Positions 19,029-29,100 of a DNA stretch of 42,374 nucleotides are shown here, piece after piece. The position numbers and the translations under genes are program-made. The DNA is taken from positions 1 through 42,374 of the forward strand of contig JAKSNU010000009.1 of the NCBI GenBank assembly GCA_024399535.1, read 5' to 3'. The DNA is from Paludibacteraceae bacterium. GTDB lineage: Bacteria; Bacteroidota; Bacteroidia; Bacteroidales; Paludibacteraceae. The notes beneath the pieces were generated by a model. The model did no database searches and had not been told where the DNA came from. It saw only the letters and a program-made list of their open reading frames with translations. Within the stretch, counting starts at the first letter, position 1. Each line of letters opens with the position of its first letter.

Positions 19029-19703
19029 ATGAGGATAGATATAATTACAGTCCAACCTGAGATGATGAATGGGCCATTGACCTGCTCGATAATTAAACGG
19101 GCGAGGGAGAAAGGTTTGGTTGATATTTTTATACATGACTTGCGTGACTATACTACTGACCCACACAAGAGAGTCGATGATTATGCTTTTGGATTTGATG
19201 CTGGAATGGTTCTGCAATGTGACCCGATTTTTAGGTGTATTGAAGCATTGAAAATGGAGAGGGAATATGATGAAATAATATTCACTGCTCCTGATGGTGA
19301 GCAATTTACGCAGCATGAGGCAAATCGGTTGAGTCTGATGAAGAATATTATCATCCTTTGTGGTCACTATAAAGGTGTGGATCAAAGAGTGAGAGATACG
19401 TTGATTACGAAGGAAATATCAATTGGCGATTATGTTCTCACTGGAGGTGAGATGGCGGCTGCAATTATAACCGATGCAATGGTTAGGGTAATACCTGGAG
19501 CAATTGGCGATGAACAGTCTGCATTGTCTGATTCGTTTCAGGATAATTTGTTGGCTCCGCCTGTTTATACTCGTCCATCCGAGTATAGGGGAATGAAAGT
19601 CCCTGAAATATTGTTGAGTGGAAACGAAAAAGCTGTCAGAGACTGGGAACAAGAAGTCGCTTTTGAAAGAACAGAGAGATTGAGACCTGACCTATTGCAG
19701 TAA
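19029..19703 (+). CDS. trmD: tRNA (guanine-N1-)-methyltransferase TrmD
   Basis: A 224-residue SPOUT methyltransferase that makes m1G37 in tRNAs reading CNN, preventing frameshifts. Motifs: [27 protein letters not shown] (the family Y-G-G/E-x-GMV loop, here GFDAGMV), [12 protein letters not shown], and the knot segment [15 protein letters not shown] followed by [18 protein letters not shown] with the catalytic Asp region. It is first in an overlapping cluster: its TAA shares one base with the ATG of the next gene. Confidence 0.96.
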   Translation: MRIDIITVQPEMMNGPLTCSIIKRAREKGLVDIFIHDLRDYTTDPHKRVDDYAFGFDAGMVLQCDPIFRCIEALKMEREYDEIIFTAPDGEQFTQHEANRLSLMKNIIILCGHYKGVDQRVRDTLITKEISIGDYVLTGGEMAAAIITDAMVRVIPGAIGDEQSALSDSFQDNLLAPPVYTRPSEYRGMKVPEILLSGNEKAVRDWEQEVAFERTERLRPDLLQ

Positions 19704-20446
19704 TGGATGCTTTTGAAAAGATATTTAGGAAGGCTTCCGGGGCGATGAAAAAATGGGGGTTGCTTGAGAATGGTGATAATGTGCTTGTGGGGCTTAGCGG
19801 TGGTAAGGATTCCTTGGCACTCGTTGAGGTGATGGCAGTGAGACAAAAGATATTTGTTCCGAAAATACATGTCAAGGCATGCCATATCGGAGTGAGGAAT
19901 GTGCCATATAAGTCGGATATAGACTATCTTAGGCATTTTTGCGAGGAACGGGGAGTTGAATTTATATATCGAGAGACGGAATTCGAAGAAGATAGACACG
20001 AGGGGCGTTCGCATTGTTTTCTATGTTCGTGGAGTAGGAGAAAAATGTTGTTTAAGACTGCCGAAGAGCTCGGGTGCAACAAATTGGCATTGGGACACCA
20101 TAAAGATGATATAGTCGAGACATTATTAATGAATGAAATATTTACTGGGCGCATTGAGACAATGATGCCCAAAATGGAGATGCGGAAATTCAATTTGGTG
20201 GTGATTCGTCCTCTGTGCGAGGTGAGAGAAACTGAAATTTCTGAGTTGGCGCAAGCTCATGAATATCGCAGACAAATTAAGAACTGCCCATATGAGGATG
20301 ATAGTAATAGAAGTCGGGTGAAGAAACTGATTAATGAACTTGAGGGTTGGAATCCTGATGTCGTGTCATCATTGTTTGGCGCATTGTTCCGTCAGGAAAA
20401 TAATAGTGTGGACGAAGAAAATATTAAACATTATATATTATGTTAA
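19703..20446 (+). CDS. TtcA-like tRNA 2-thiolation ATPase (PP-loop family)
   Basis: A 247-residue ATP pyrophosphatase-type enzyme. The PP-loop is SGGKDS (S32-S37). C105 and C108 in HCFLCSWSRR plus C195 in IKNCPYED match the three Cys that hold the Fe-S cluster in TtcA, which thiolates C32 of tRNA. LGHHKDDIVETLLMNEIFTGR is the second conserved block. It is somewhat shorter than E. coli TtcA (about 310). It overlaps trmD by 1 bp and serS by 7 bp. A related TtcA/TtuA-type thiolation of another position is possible. Confidence 0.85.
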   Translation: MDAFEKIFRKASGAMKKWGLLENGDNVLVGLSGGKDSLALVEVMAVRQKIFVPKIHVKACHIGVRNVPYKSDIDYLRHFCEERGVEFIYRETEFEEDRHEGRSHCFLCSWSRRKMLFKTAEELGCNKLALGHHKDDIVETLLMNEIFTGRIETMMPKMEMRKFNLVVIRPLCEVRETEISELAQAHEYRRQIKNCPYEDDSNRSRVKKLINELEGWNPDVVSSLFGALFRQENNSVDEENIKHYILC

Positions 20447-21717
20447 CTCTAAAGAGTATTTTGGAGAACCGCGATGAAGTGGTTCGCAGATTGGGCAAAA
20501 AACATTTTGCTGCAGCTGCCGAGATGATTGACAAGGTAATAGATACAGACAAAGTGCGGAGGACGACTCAGCGTGAACTGGACGATGTGCTGTCGCAGAT
20601 AAATCAGAAGTCGAAAACTATAGGTGGCTTGATGAAAGAAGGGAAAAAGGCTGAGGCTGAAGTCGCAAAACAATTGGTTGCTGAGCTGAAGGAAAAGAGT
20701 GTTGAGATGCGTACACGTATGGAGGAGGCTGAAGTTGAGATGCGCAACATATTGCTTCAGATTCCTAATCTGCCAAACGAGACAGTGCCTGAAGGATATG
20801 GAGCAGAGGATAATAAGGTGGAGAAGATGGGCGGCGAGAATCCTAAGTTTGAGGGGTTTGCTCCATTGCCTCATTGGGAGTTGGCAAAGAAATATGACCT
20901 CATTGATTTCGAGATGGGCGTGAAGATAACTGGAGCTGGATTCCCTATATACAAAGGAAAGGGTGCAAGATTGCAACGCGCATTGATTAATTTCTTCTTG
21001 GACGAAGCCCGCAATGCTGGATATTTAGAGATAGAACCTCCTTATGTCGTGAACGAAGCGAGCGGTTACGGAACAGGACAATTGCCTGACAAGGAGGGAC
21101 AGATGTATTATGCACCAGCTGATGGATTGTATCTAATCCCTACTGCCGAAGTCCCTGTGACTAATATTTTCCGTGATGTTATTCTGAAGGAGGCTGAGTT
21201 GCCACAGAAAATGTGTGCATATTCTGCATGTTTTCGTCGTGAAGCTGGGTCATACGGCAAGGATGTTCGCGGTTTGAATAGATTACACCAGTTTAACAAA
21301 GTAGAAATAGTTAGAATAGATACTCCGGAACATTCGTATCAGTCGCTCGACGAGATGATAGCGCATGTCGAGAATTTGGTACGGAAACTCGAATTGCCAT
21401 ATCGCATTTTACGTCTTTGTGGTGGTGACATGAGCTTCACTTCGGCAATTACATTTGATTTCGAGGTATTCAGTGCAGCGCAGCAGAGGTGGCTTGAGGT
21501 AAGCTCAGTATCAAATTTCGAGAGTTATCAAGCTAACAGGTTGAAATGTCGATACAAAACAACTGATGGTAAAACTGAGCTCTGTCATACATTGAATGGC
21601 TCGGCTCTCGCATTGCCAAGAATCGTTGCAGCGATTCTTGAAAATCATCAAGATGCAACTGGAATCAATATTCCAAAGGCATTGATTCCTTATTGCGGAT
21701 TTGATAGGATTGACTAA
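20440..21717 (+). CDS. serS: Serine--tRNA ligase
   Basis: A 425-residue class II aminoacyl-tRNA synthetase that charges tRNA-Ser. The N-terminal coiled-coil arm (about 30-105) is rich in Lys/Glu. Motif 2 is ACFRREAGSYGKDVRGLNRLHQFNKVE, and the motif 3 region is NGSALALPRIVAAILENHQ. It overlaps the upstream ttcA-like gene by 7 bp and its stop shares a base with the radA ATG, so the cluster is translationally coupled. Confidence 0.97.
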   Translation: MLTLKSILENRDEVVRRLGKKHFAAAAEMIDKVIDTDKVRRTTQRELDDVLSQINQKSKTIGGLMKEGKKAEAEVAKQLVAELKEKSVEMRTRMEEAEVEMRNILLQIPNLPNETVPEGYGAEDNKVEKMGGENPKFEGFAPLPHWELAKKYDLIDFEMGVKITGAGFPIYKGKGARLQRALINFFLDEARNAGYLEIEPPYVVNEASGYGTGQLPDKEGQMYYAPADGLYLIPTAEVPVTNIFRDVILKEAELPQKMCAYSACFRREAGSYGKDVRGLNRLHQFNKVEIVRIDTPEHSYQSLDEMIAHVENLVRKLELPYRILRLCGGDMSFTSAITFDFEVFSAAQQRWLEVSSVSNFESYQANRLKCRYKTTDGKTELCHTLNGSALALPRIVAAILENHQDATGINIPKALIPYCGFDRID

Positions 21718-23084
21718 TGGGTAAGGATAAAAAAGTCTATGTATGTACAGAATGTGGGGCGGATTTTCCGAAAGCTTATGGAAAATGTCCTGCCTGTGGT
21801 GCTTGGAATTCGTTTGTTGAGCAGACTGTAAAGGTTGAACTTGCATCTAAGATAGCGCATGGATTTGAAAGAAGGGATATCCGTGCTCCGCAGAGGGTCG
21901 ATTTGGTGAAATACCATGAAGAACCACGAATAGGGACAGGCGATCGTGAATTGGATCGCGTGTTGGGTGGCGGTTTGGTCAAAGGTTCAATGGTGCTGAT
22001 AGGTGGTGAACCTGGCATAGGCAAATCGACATTGGTATTGCAGGTGGCATTGAGGATGAGTGGGAAAAAGATATTATATGCCAGTGGTGAAGAGAGTGTG
22101 AACCAAATAAAGATGCGTGCTGAACGTGTAGGTAAGCCAACGAGCGAATGTTACATAGTGAGCGAGACAATACTCGAAAATATTTTTGCCTCAGTGCATG
22201 ATGTTAATCCTGATTTGTTGATAGTTGATTCGATACAAACAATAGCATCTGAGACTGTCGAAATGTCGGCAGGGAGTGTGACGCAAATTAGAGAATGCAG
22301 TGCTGCATTATTGAAATTTGCAAAAGAAAGCGGAATACCTGTATTCATTATTGGTCATATCACTAAAGAGGGTAGCATCGCAGGACCAAAGATTTTGGAA
22401 CATATCGTTGATACTGTGCTTCAGTTTGAGGGCGATAGACATTATTTGTATAGAATACTACGTGCTCATAAGAACCGTTTTGGTTCGACGGATGAATTGG
22501 CAATATACGAGATGTCGGGTAGTGGACTGAGAGAGGTTGAGAATCCGAGCGAATTATTGCTTAGCCATTCTGACCAGGAATTAAGTGGAGTGGCAATCGC
22601 AGTGACAATCGAGGGCGTGCGTCCATTCCTTGTGGAGACACAATCACTTGTGTCGAGTACTGCATTTAATTACCCACAGAGGTCGGCAACAGGTTTCGAT
22701 TTGAGGAGAATGAATATGTTGCTCGCTGTGTTGGAAAAACGTGCAGGATTCAAATTGCCGCAGAAAGATGTATTCCTCAATATAGCTGGTGGTTTGAAAG
22801 TGTCTGATCCTGCTGTTGATTTGGCTGTAATCAGTGCAATACTTTCGAGCAATTTGGATTTGGCAATTGATTCTAAGATTTGTATGACGGGAGAAGTGGG
22901 ATTGAGTGGCGAAATACGTCCTGTGTCGAGAATCGAACAGAGGGTTGCCGAAGCTGCAAAACTCGGATTCAAAAAAATCTTGATACCTCAATACAACGTA
23001 AGCCAATTATCGAAGAAATCATGTGGAATTGAAGTAGTGGGAGTGACGAGAGTTGAGGAGGCTTTTCGGGCATTGTTTGGGTAA
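21717..23084 (+). CDS. radA: DNA repair protein RadA (Sms)
   Basis: A 455-residue RecA-related ATPase for branch migration in recombination. It has an N-terminal four-Cys zinc finger (C10, C13, C24, C27), Walker A GGEPGIGKST (K103), Walker B LLIVDSIQ, the family-specific KNRFGSTDE motif, and a C-terminal Lon-protease-like domain lacking the protease Ser-Lys function. Length is typical. It is the last gene of the overlapping trmD cluster. Confidence 0.96.
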   Translation: MGKDKKVYVCTECGADFPKAYGKCPACGAWNSFVEQTVKVELASKIAHGFERRDIRAPQRVDLVKYHEEPRIGTGDRELDRVLGGGLVKGSMVLIGGEPGIGKSTLVLQVALRMSGKKILYASGEESVNQIKMRAERVGKPTSECYIVSETILENIFASVHDVNPDLLIVDSIQTIASETVEMSAGSVTQIRECSAALLKFAKESGIPVFIIGHITKEGSIAGPKILEHIVDTVLQFEGDRHYLYRILRAHKNRFGSTDELAIYEMSGSGLREVENPSELLLSHSDQELSGVAIAVTIEGVRPFLVETQSLVSSTAFNYPQRSATGFDLRRMNMLLAVLEKRAGFKLPQKDVFLNIAGGLKVSDPAVDLAVISAILSSNLDLAIDSKICMTGEVGLSGEIRPVSRIEQRVAEAAKLGFKKILIPQYNVSQLSKKSCGIEVVGVTRVEEAFRALFG

Positions 23085-23117
23085 TGTAGTTTTATGATAA
23101 AAAACATATTGTTATTT

Positions 23118-23148
23118 TTTGGTATTTTAGCAATTAGTTGTAAATTGC
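23118..23148 (+). promoter_or_regulatory. Possible promoter of the EF-G2-like gene
   Basis: TTTG (23118-23121), 19-base spacer, TAAATTGC (23141-23148): one position off the TAnnTTTG consensus, 38 bases before the ATG. Confidence 0.5.
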
Positions 23149-23186
23149 GCTGCTTTTTGAATATATAATTTTAAACTCACATTTAT

Positions 23187-25349
23187 ATGAAAAATTATCA
23201 AACCAACGAGATTAAGAACATCTGCCTTATGGGAGGTTCTGGTTCGGGAAAAACCACTTTGCTTGAGGCTATGTTGTATGAGAGCGGTGTTATCAAACGT
23301 CGTGGAACAATTGAAGGAAAAAACACTGTATCAGATTATTTCCCAGTAGAATTAGAGTATGGATATTCGGTGTTCCCAACAGTGGCACATGTCGAATTCA
23401 ATAATAAAAAATTGAATATTATTGATTGTCCAGGGTCGGACGATTTCGTTGGTGGTGCCATAACTTCAATGGCAGTTACTGACCAATCAATCATATTGGT
23501 CAACACACAATATGGAGTTGAAGTTGGTACTCAGAACCACTTCCGTTACGCTGCTGAATGCAAGAAACCGGTGATTTTTTTGATGAATCAACTTGATACA
23601 GACAAGTCAAATTACGAACAAACATTGGAACAATTGCGCGAAGCTTTCGGTCCAAAGACTGTCGTAATTCAATATCCGGTTAACTGTGGACCTGATTTTA
23701 ATGCTGTAATCGACGTCTTGCTGATGAAGATGTACACATGGAAACCTGAAGGTGGTGTGCCTGAGATCAAAGATATTCCTGCTGACCAGATGGAGAAGGC
23801 TACTGAACTCAACAAAATTCTCATCGAAGCAGCTGCTGAGAATGACGAATCGTTGATGGATACATATTTCGACAAAGGTTCGCTCACTGAAGACGAGATG
23901 CGCGAAGGTATCCGCAAGGGACTTGTTACACGTAGCATATATCCTGTATTCTGTGTATGTGCAGGTAGGGATATGGGTGTACGTAGATTGATGGAATTCC
24001 TCGGCAATGTGGTTCCGTTCGTAAGCGATATGCCTTGTGCTATTACTACAAATGGCGAAGAGGTGAAAGCTGATGCTACTGCTACTACATCAATATTTAC
24101 TTTCAAGACAAGTGTTGAACCACATATCGGTGAGGTGGTTTATTTCAAGGTTATGAGTGGTACGCTGAAGGCAGGTGCTGATTTGACCAACGTAACGAGA
24201 AATGGCGTTAAAGAGAGATTCTCGCAGATATTCTGTGTGGCAGGTGCAAATCGTATCCCTGTAGATCAACTTGAAGCAGGCGATATTGGTGCGGCAGTGA
24301 AACTGAAAGATACGCGTACTGGCAACACATTGTGCGAGAAAGATTTGGATATTGAGTTCCCTCAGGTTGCTTATCCAGAACCAAAATATAGAAGAGCTAT
24401 CAAGGCTGCTGATTCGGGCGAGGACGAGAAACTTAATGCTATCTTGACTCGTATGCACGAAGAAGACCCAACATGGGTGGTTGAGCAGAGCCGCGAATTG
24501 CGTCAGACTATCGTTTCCGGTCAAGGTGAATTCCATCTCCGTACATTGAAATGGAGAATCGAGAATAACGAAAAGATTCAGATAGAATATATGGAACCAC
24601 GTATTCCATATCGTGAGACTATCACTAAAGCAGCTCGTAGCGACTATCGTCATAAGAAACAGTCAGGTGGTTCTGGTCAGTTCGGTGAAGTGCATCTCAT
24701 AATCGAACCTCTCGTTGAGGGCGAGCCAATGAAGGATGTTTATAAGTTCGGTGGTCAGGAGTTCCGTGTACAAGCAAGGGATACTCAGGAAGTTCTGCTC
24801 GATTGGGGTGGAAAACTTGTTATGATCAATTCGATTGTCGGAGGTGCAATTGATGCAAGATTCATGCCTGCTATTATGAAAGGTTTGATGGATAGGATGG
24901 AGCAGGGACCATTGACAGGTTCTTATGCACGCGACATCCGTGTAATTGTCTATGATGGTAAGATGCACCCAGTTGATTCGAACGAGATTTCGTTCCGTTT
25001 GGCAGGTAGAAATGCGTTTGCTCAAGCGTTCAAGGAGGCAAATCCAAAGGTTCTCGAACCAGTATATGACGTTGTAGTGATGGTTCCATCAGACAGGATG
25101 GGTGATGTTATGAGCGATTTGCAGGGACGTAGGGCATTGATTATGGGTATGGAAAGTGCTAACGGACTTGAGAAGATATCTGCTAAAGTGCCATTGAAGG
25201 AGTTGTCTAACTATTCTACAGCTCTCAGCTCGTTGTCTGGTGGACGCGCTTCATTCACTATGAAGTTTGCTTCGTACGAATTATGTCCTTCGGACGTTCA
25301 GGACAAGCTGCTTAAAGAGTATGAATCAACTCTTCAGGACGAAGATTGA
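23187..25349 (+). CDS. EF-G2-like translation elongation factor (EF-G paralogue)
   Basis: A 720-residue protein with the full EF-G domain layout: G domain, beta domain, and domains III-V including YRETITKAARSDYRHKKQSGGSGQFGEV. The G domain is divergent: P-loop GGSGSGKTT (G16-T24), G3 DCPGSDDF (D80-F87) in place of DTPGHVDF so that S84 replaces the catalytic His, and G4 NQLD (134-137) instead of NKxD. This matches the Bacteroidota EF-G2 group; in Bacteroides an EF-G paralogue of this kind is reported to support translation without GTPase activity under starvation. It is a single-gene unit bounded by a terminator. Confidence 0.9.
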   Translation: MKNYQTNEIKNICLMGGSGSGKTTLLEAMLYESGVIKRRGTIEGKNTVSDYFPVELEYGYSVFPTVAHVEFNNKKLNIIDCPGSDDFVGGAITSMAVTDQSIILVNTQYGVEVGTQNHFRYAAECKKPVIFLMNQLDTDKSNYEQTLEQLREAFGPKTVVIQYPVNCGPDFNAVIDVLLMKMYTWKPEGGVPEIKDIPADQMEKATELNKILIEAAAENDESLMDTYFDKGSLTEDEMREGIRKGLVTRSIYPVFCVCAGRDMGVRRLMEFLGNVVPFVSDMPCAITTNGEEVKADATATTSIFTFKTSVEPHIGEVVYFKVMSGTLKAGADLTNVTRNGVKERFSQIFCVAGANRIPVDQLEAGDIGAAVKLKDTRTGNTLCEKDLDIEFPQVAYPEPKYRRAIKAADSGEDEKLNAILTRMHEEDPTWVVEQSRELRQTIVSGQGEFHLRTLKWRIENNEKIQIEYMEPRIPYRETITKAARSDYRHKKQSGGSGQFGEVHLIIEPLVEGEPMKDVYKFGGQEFRVQARDTQEVLLDWGGKLVMINSIVGGAIDARFMPAIMKGLMDRMEQGPLTGSYARDIRVIVYDGKMHPVDSNEISFRLAGRNAFAQAFKEANPKVLEPVYDVVVMVPSDRMGDVMSDLQGRRALIMGMESANGLEKISAKVPLKELSNYSTALSSLSGGRASFTMKFASYELCPSDVQDKLLKEYESTLQDED

Positions 25350-25359
25350 AAAGTATGAG

Positions 25360-25392
25360 TTCGCAGCCCAACAATGGGCTGCGAATTTTTTT
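25360..25392 (+). terminator. Rho-independent terminator after the EF-G2-like gene
   Basis: The arms 25360-25370 and 25375-25385 form a perfect 11-bp stem with a 4-base loop (ACAA), followed by seven T residues. Confidence 0.95.
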
Positions 25393-25447
25393 GCTATAAA
25401 GTGAAAAAAAAGTTTTTGAAAAACTTTTCTGAATGATGGAAAAGCAT

Positions 25448-25455
25448 TATCTTTG
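25448..25455 (+). promoter_or_regulatory. -7 element upstream of the DUF5606 gene (TATCTTTG)
   Basis: TATCTTTG fits TAnnTTTG and lies 27 bases before the ATG at 25483. No good -33 box is visible at the usual spacing. Confidence 0.65.
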
Positions 25456-25482
25456 CATTCGGAAAACCAAAAAAGAAAAAAG

Positions 25483-25890
25483 ATGTTAAAGAAAATACTT
25501 TCTATTTCGGGGAAAGGTGGTTTATTTAAACTGATTTCCCATAATGGCAATATTATTGTTGTAGAGTCATTGTCAGATGGTAAACGTTTCCCATCATATC
25601 CACGTGACAAAGTTGTGTCGTTAAACGACATTGCGATGTTCACCGAGACAGCGGATATTCCGCTTCGTGAGGTGCTGAAAAAGATGTTTGAGTTGGAGAA
25701 TGGAGGCAAAAGTCCCATTGATCCAAAGGCAGATGGAAGCGTTTTGAGAGAATATATGGCTAAAATATTGCCAGATTTTGATAAAGAGAGGGTACATAAT
25801 GGCGACATTAAAAAGCTGATACAGTGGTACAATCTTCTTGTGGAGTCTGGTAATACGAATTTTGAAGAGGAAGAAGAAAAAAAATCTTGA
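25483..25890 (+). CDS. DUF5606 family protein
   Basis: 135 residues from the ATG at 25483; the in-frame TTG at 25453 lies inside the promoter -7 box and is rejected. The N-terminal domain (LKKILSISGKGGLFKLIS, then VESLSDGKRFPSYPRDKVVSLNDIAMFT) is the DUF5606 domain of Bacteroidota. A helical middle part follows, and the tail is strongly acidic (FEEEEEEKKS). It is cytosolic with no known function. The domain looks like a small beta barrel that could bind nucleic acid, but that is a guess. Confidence 0.85.
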   Translation: MLKKILSISGKGGLFKLISHNGNIIVVESLSDGKRFPSYPRDKVVSLNDIAMFTETADIPLREVLKKMFELENGGKSPIDPKADGSVLREYMAKILPDFDKERVHNGDIKKLIQWYNLLVESGNTNFEEEEEKKS

Positions 25891-25896
25891 AAAACA

Positions 25897-25928
25897 TTTG
25901 GCTGGATAAAAAAATAGTCGTACCTTTG
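25897..25928 (+). promoter_or_regulatory. Promoter of tRNA-Lys
   Basis: TTTG (25897-25900), 20-base spacer, TACCTTTG (25921-25928), the same -7 box as at tRNA-Met, 20 bases before the tRNA. Confidence 0.85.
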
Positions 25929-25948
25929 CAGTCGATTTAAGGGTGGAT

Positions 25949-26021
25949 GTATCCGTAGCTCAGTTGGTAGAGCAATTGACTCTTAATCAATGGGTCGAGG
26001 GTTCGAGCCCCTCCGGGTATA
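25949..26021 (+). tRNA. tRNA-Lys (anticodon CTT)
   Basis: A 73-base cloverleaf: acceptor GTATCCG/CGGGTAT (G1-U72 wobble, like the tRNA-Met here), D stem GCTC/GAGC, anticodon stem ATTGA/TCAAT with loop CTCTTAA, T stem GAGGG/CCCTC, discriminator A at 26021, CCA not encoded. The defence island begins directly downstream. Confidence 0.95.
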
Positions 26022-26034
26022 CAAACTTGAATGT

Positions 26035-26072
26035 CGGTTCTCATTCTGAAGAATGGGAATCGATTTTTTTTT
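26035..26072 (+). terminator. Rho-independent terminator after tRNA-Lys
   Basis: The arms 26035-26046 and 26051-26062 pair over 12 bp with two G-U pairs and loop TGAA, followed after one A by a run of nine T. Confidence 0.85.
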
Positions 26073-26106
26073 GTGATGTCATCTTAAAATCTTTTGAACC
26101 AAATGC

Positions 26107-26137
26107 TTGCATAGACTGAATATTTGTTGTAAATTTG
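26107..26137 (+). promoter_or_regulatory. Promoter of the defence cluster
   Basis: TTG (26107-26109), 20-base spacer, TAAATTTG (26130-26137) followed by GCAG, 29 bases before the helicase start. No other -7 box was found up to the methyltransferase, so this may drive all five genes. Confidence 0.75.
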
Positions 26138-26166
26138 CAGCGGAAAATATTATATCCTCTTATTCT

Positions 26167-29100
26167 ATGCTGATAGACAACATTCGTGACTACGACAACA
26201 TCAAAACCATTGATACAACGAGCACTGGTCGTGCTATTATCTCATTGATGGGTAAAGAGAACAGGCGTGAAGGAAATCTTGATGTGGTGACTGGCTTTTT
26301 CACCATTAAAGGGTTGAATTTCATAAAGGAGGTGATGGCGGACAATACAAAATTCCGTTTTGTACTATCCAAGATTGCAGGCCGTTCACCGGAAGATGAT
26401 GGCAAATGTGCCATTGACCTTCTGTCGGACGACAACGGCATAAAATCCATGCTTTCGCTCAGCGAAGATGCACAGAAAGCCATAGATTTTCTCAGTCAGG
26501 ACAATGTTGCCATTCGTGCAATAACCAAGGCATTTTGTCATGCAAAATCGTATGTTTTCACCGACAACAATGAGTCATCTTTCGATAGTTATATTACAGG
26601 TTCCTCGAATCTTACTGAGGCTGGCCTTGGTTTGGTTAGGTCATCGAATATTGAACTGAATGTTGCCGAGACTGGTCATTCAACGACGTTTGTTTCGCAT
26701 CAGAAATGGTTTGATGAGCTCTGGAAGGGCATTAAGGACAACGAGCTTATTCCTTCTGACCCTGAGAACCCCAAGTCTGAAAAGATTACAGTAAAGCAAT
26801 ATTTCATCAACCTTATAGCAGATACCATTCTCAGGAAATATACCCCTGAAGAGATTTACTACAAGATTCTCTTCGAGTATTTCAAGTCCGAGATTGACAT
26901 TGAGTCGCCTGAAATGAAAAAGGACATTGACCTTTTGCAGAATACCGTGATTTACAAAGACACGCTGTTTGACTATCAGCAAAAAGGTGTGATTTCTCTA
27001 ATCCAGATGCTTGAGAAATACAATGGTGCTATATTGGCTGATGCTGTAGGTCTTGGAAAGACTTTCTCAGCCCTTGCCGTTATGTGGTATTTCCAGAACA
27101 AGGGTTATACGGTCGCTGTCTTCTGCCCTAAGAAACTTCAGCAGAACTGGGAACAGTATCAGGAATTTGCAGGTTCACGTTTCGAGAATGACCGTCTGCG
27201 ATTCATAGTCAATTTCCATACAGACCTGCAGGGTGACCGTCTCTCTACGAAAGAGAAGGGTAGTCTTTCTTATCTCAAGAGTCAGAACAAGTTGCTTGTT
27301 GTAATTGACGAAAGTCACAACTTGCGCAACGACAAGTCACAACGCTATGACATGCTTCTTAATAAAATCATAGCCGACCGTGATGACAAGCGTATAGTCA
27401 AGGTTCTGCAACTCTCTGCAACCCCGATTAATAACAAACTGACTGACGTGCGCAACCAGTTCAACCTTATAGGTCATGGTCGTGAAAATGCTTTTGATGA
27501 GGAATTTGGCGTTGAATCTCTGACGACACTGTTCAAAAACGCACAGACAAAATATACAGAATGGACAGAACAGCCTGACCGCACGATAGGTGGGCTGATC
27601 AGCAAACTCCCGACTAAATTCTTCAACCTCACTGACCGTCTTATCGTTGCACGTACTCGCCAGATGGTTGAGCAGACCACCAAGAGCAATCTCGGTTTTC
27701 CTAAGCAGAAAGAGCCTGTCAACATATACAAAGGCATCAGCGAACTTGGCAATTACCATGGTTTCAACGAGATATACGATGCCCTACTCTCGTCAAACCT
27801 GACCGCATACAAGCCAAGTATGTATATGGGCAACACCAATTCAAAGGACTGGCAGGATGATTCTTTCCGTGAGGCTTCGCTTGTCAAGATGATGGCTACA
27901 CTTTTCACCAAACGTCTTGAAAGCAGTTGGTTTGCCTGTTTCACAACAGTCGAGAAGGTGCTGAATGTTCATAAAGAGACTCTCAGACGAGTTGACAACT
28001 TCATCAATCTTGGACAGAATTCTATAATTACTATTCAGACTGGGGATATTGCAGATGACGAAAACGAAGAGTATGAGGAGATAAAGACATCTCTTGACAA
28101 GGGTCGTATTGACCTTGCCAAGATGAAGGATATCAAGCGGTTCAAGTCTGATCTTGAGCATGATGTCAATGCTCTTCAGGCGTTCTATGACAATATTCTG
28201 CTATTCAAGCAGCAGTTCGACTCTGGTGCAAAGAAAGATGACAAACTTGAAGAACTCAGATGTATCGTACTCGACAAGCAGAATCAGAAGAATCGCAAAC
28301 TGGTCATCTTCACAGCTTTCAGTGATACCGCCAAATATCTCTACGACCAACTCTCGAAAGATACGGCACTCAAAGCAAGGATGGCATGTGTATCTGGCAG
28401 CATCACATATACTCCTGAAGGTTCAACAGCCAAATTTGGACAGGTGCTTCAGCGTTTTGCCCCTATGAGCAAGCTTTATAAGGAGAAGAAATGGGATGAC
28501 CACTATGCCCGTATGAACGACAGTTTCTATGAAAAACATTATGATGCGGAACGCCAGAAATGGAATGTGCCATACGACGAATGGAAAACGCTTTTGCCAG
28601 AGATTAGTCCTGAGACATTTACACTTGTCAACAACGAAATTGATATACTCATAGCAACAGACTGCCTCTCCGAGGGTCAGAACCTTCAGGATGCAGATCT
28701 TGTGGTCAATTACGACATTCACTGGAATCCCGTACGACTGATTCAGCGTTTTGGACGTATCGACCGTATAGGCTCTGAGAACAAGGAGATTGGCAGCGTC
28801 AACTTCTGGCCAGCAACTGATTATGATGAGGTGTTGAACCTTGCCAAGCGCATCAACGACCGTATGGTTGCTATGGCTATTGTGGGTGCAGAGACGCTTG
28901 ACGTTAACCAGAAGATAAAAGAGATGATGTCCGACAACCCTATCATCGACGAGAACACCAAGAAACTCCTTGAGCAGATGAAAAAGAACATCAGCGATAT
29001 AGAGCAGCCACAGACAGTCACTCTCGCCAATCTATCACTTGAGACTTTCCGTCAGGATTTGATGGAATTCCTCAACAGCCGCAAGGATTTCTTCCTTTCT

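Noticed and set aside
25453..25482. TTG start for the DUF5606 gene
   Set aside because: The TTG is part of the TATCTTTG promoter box; the ATG at 25483 gives the normal family start.
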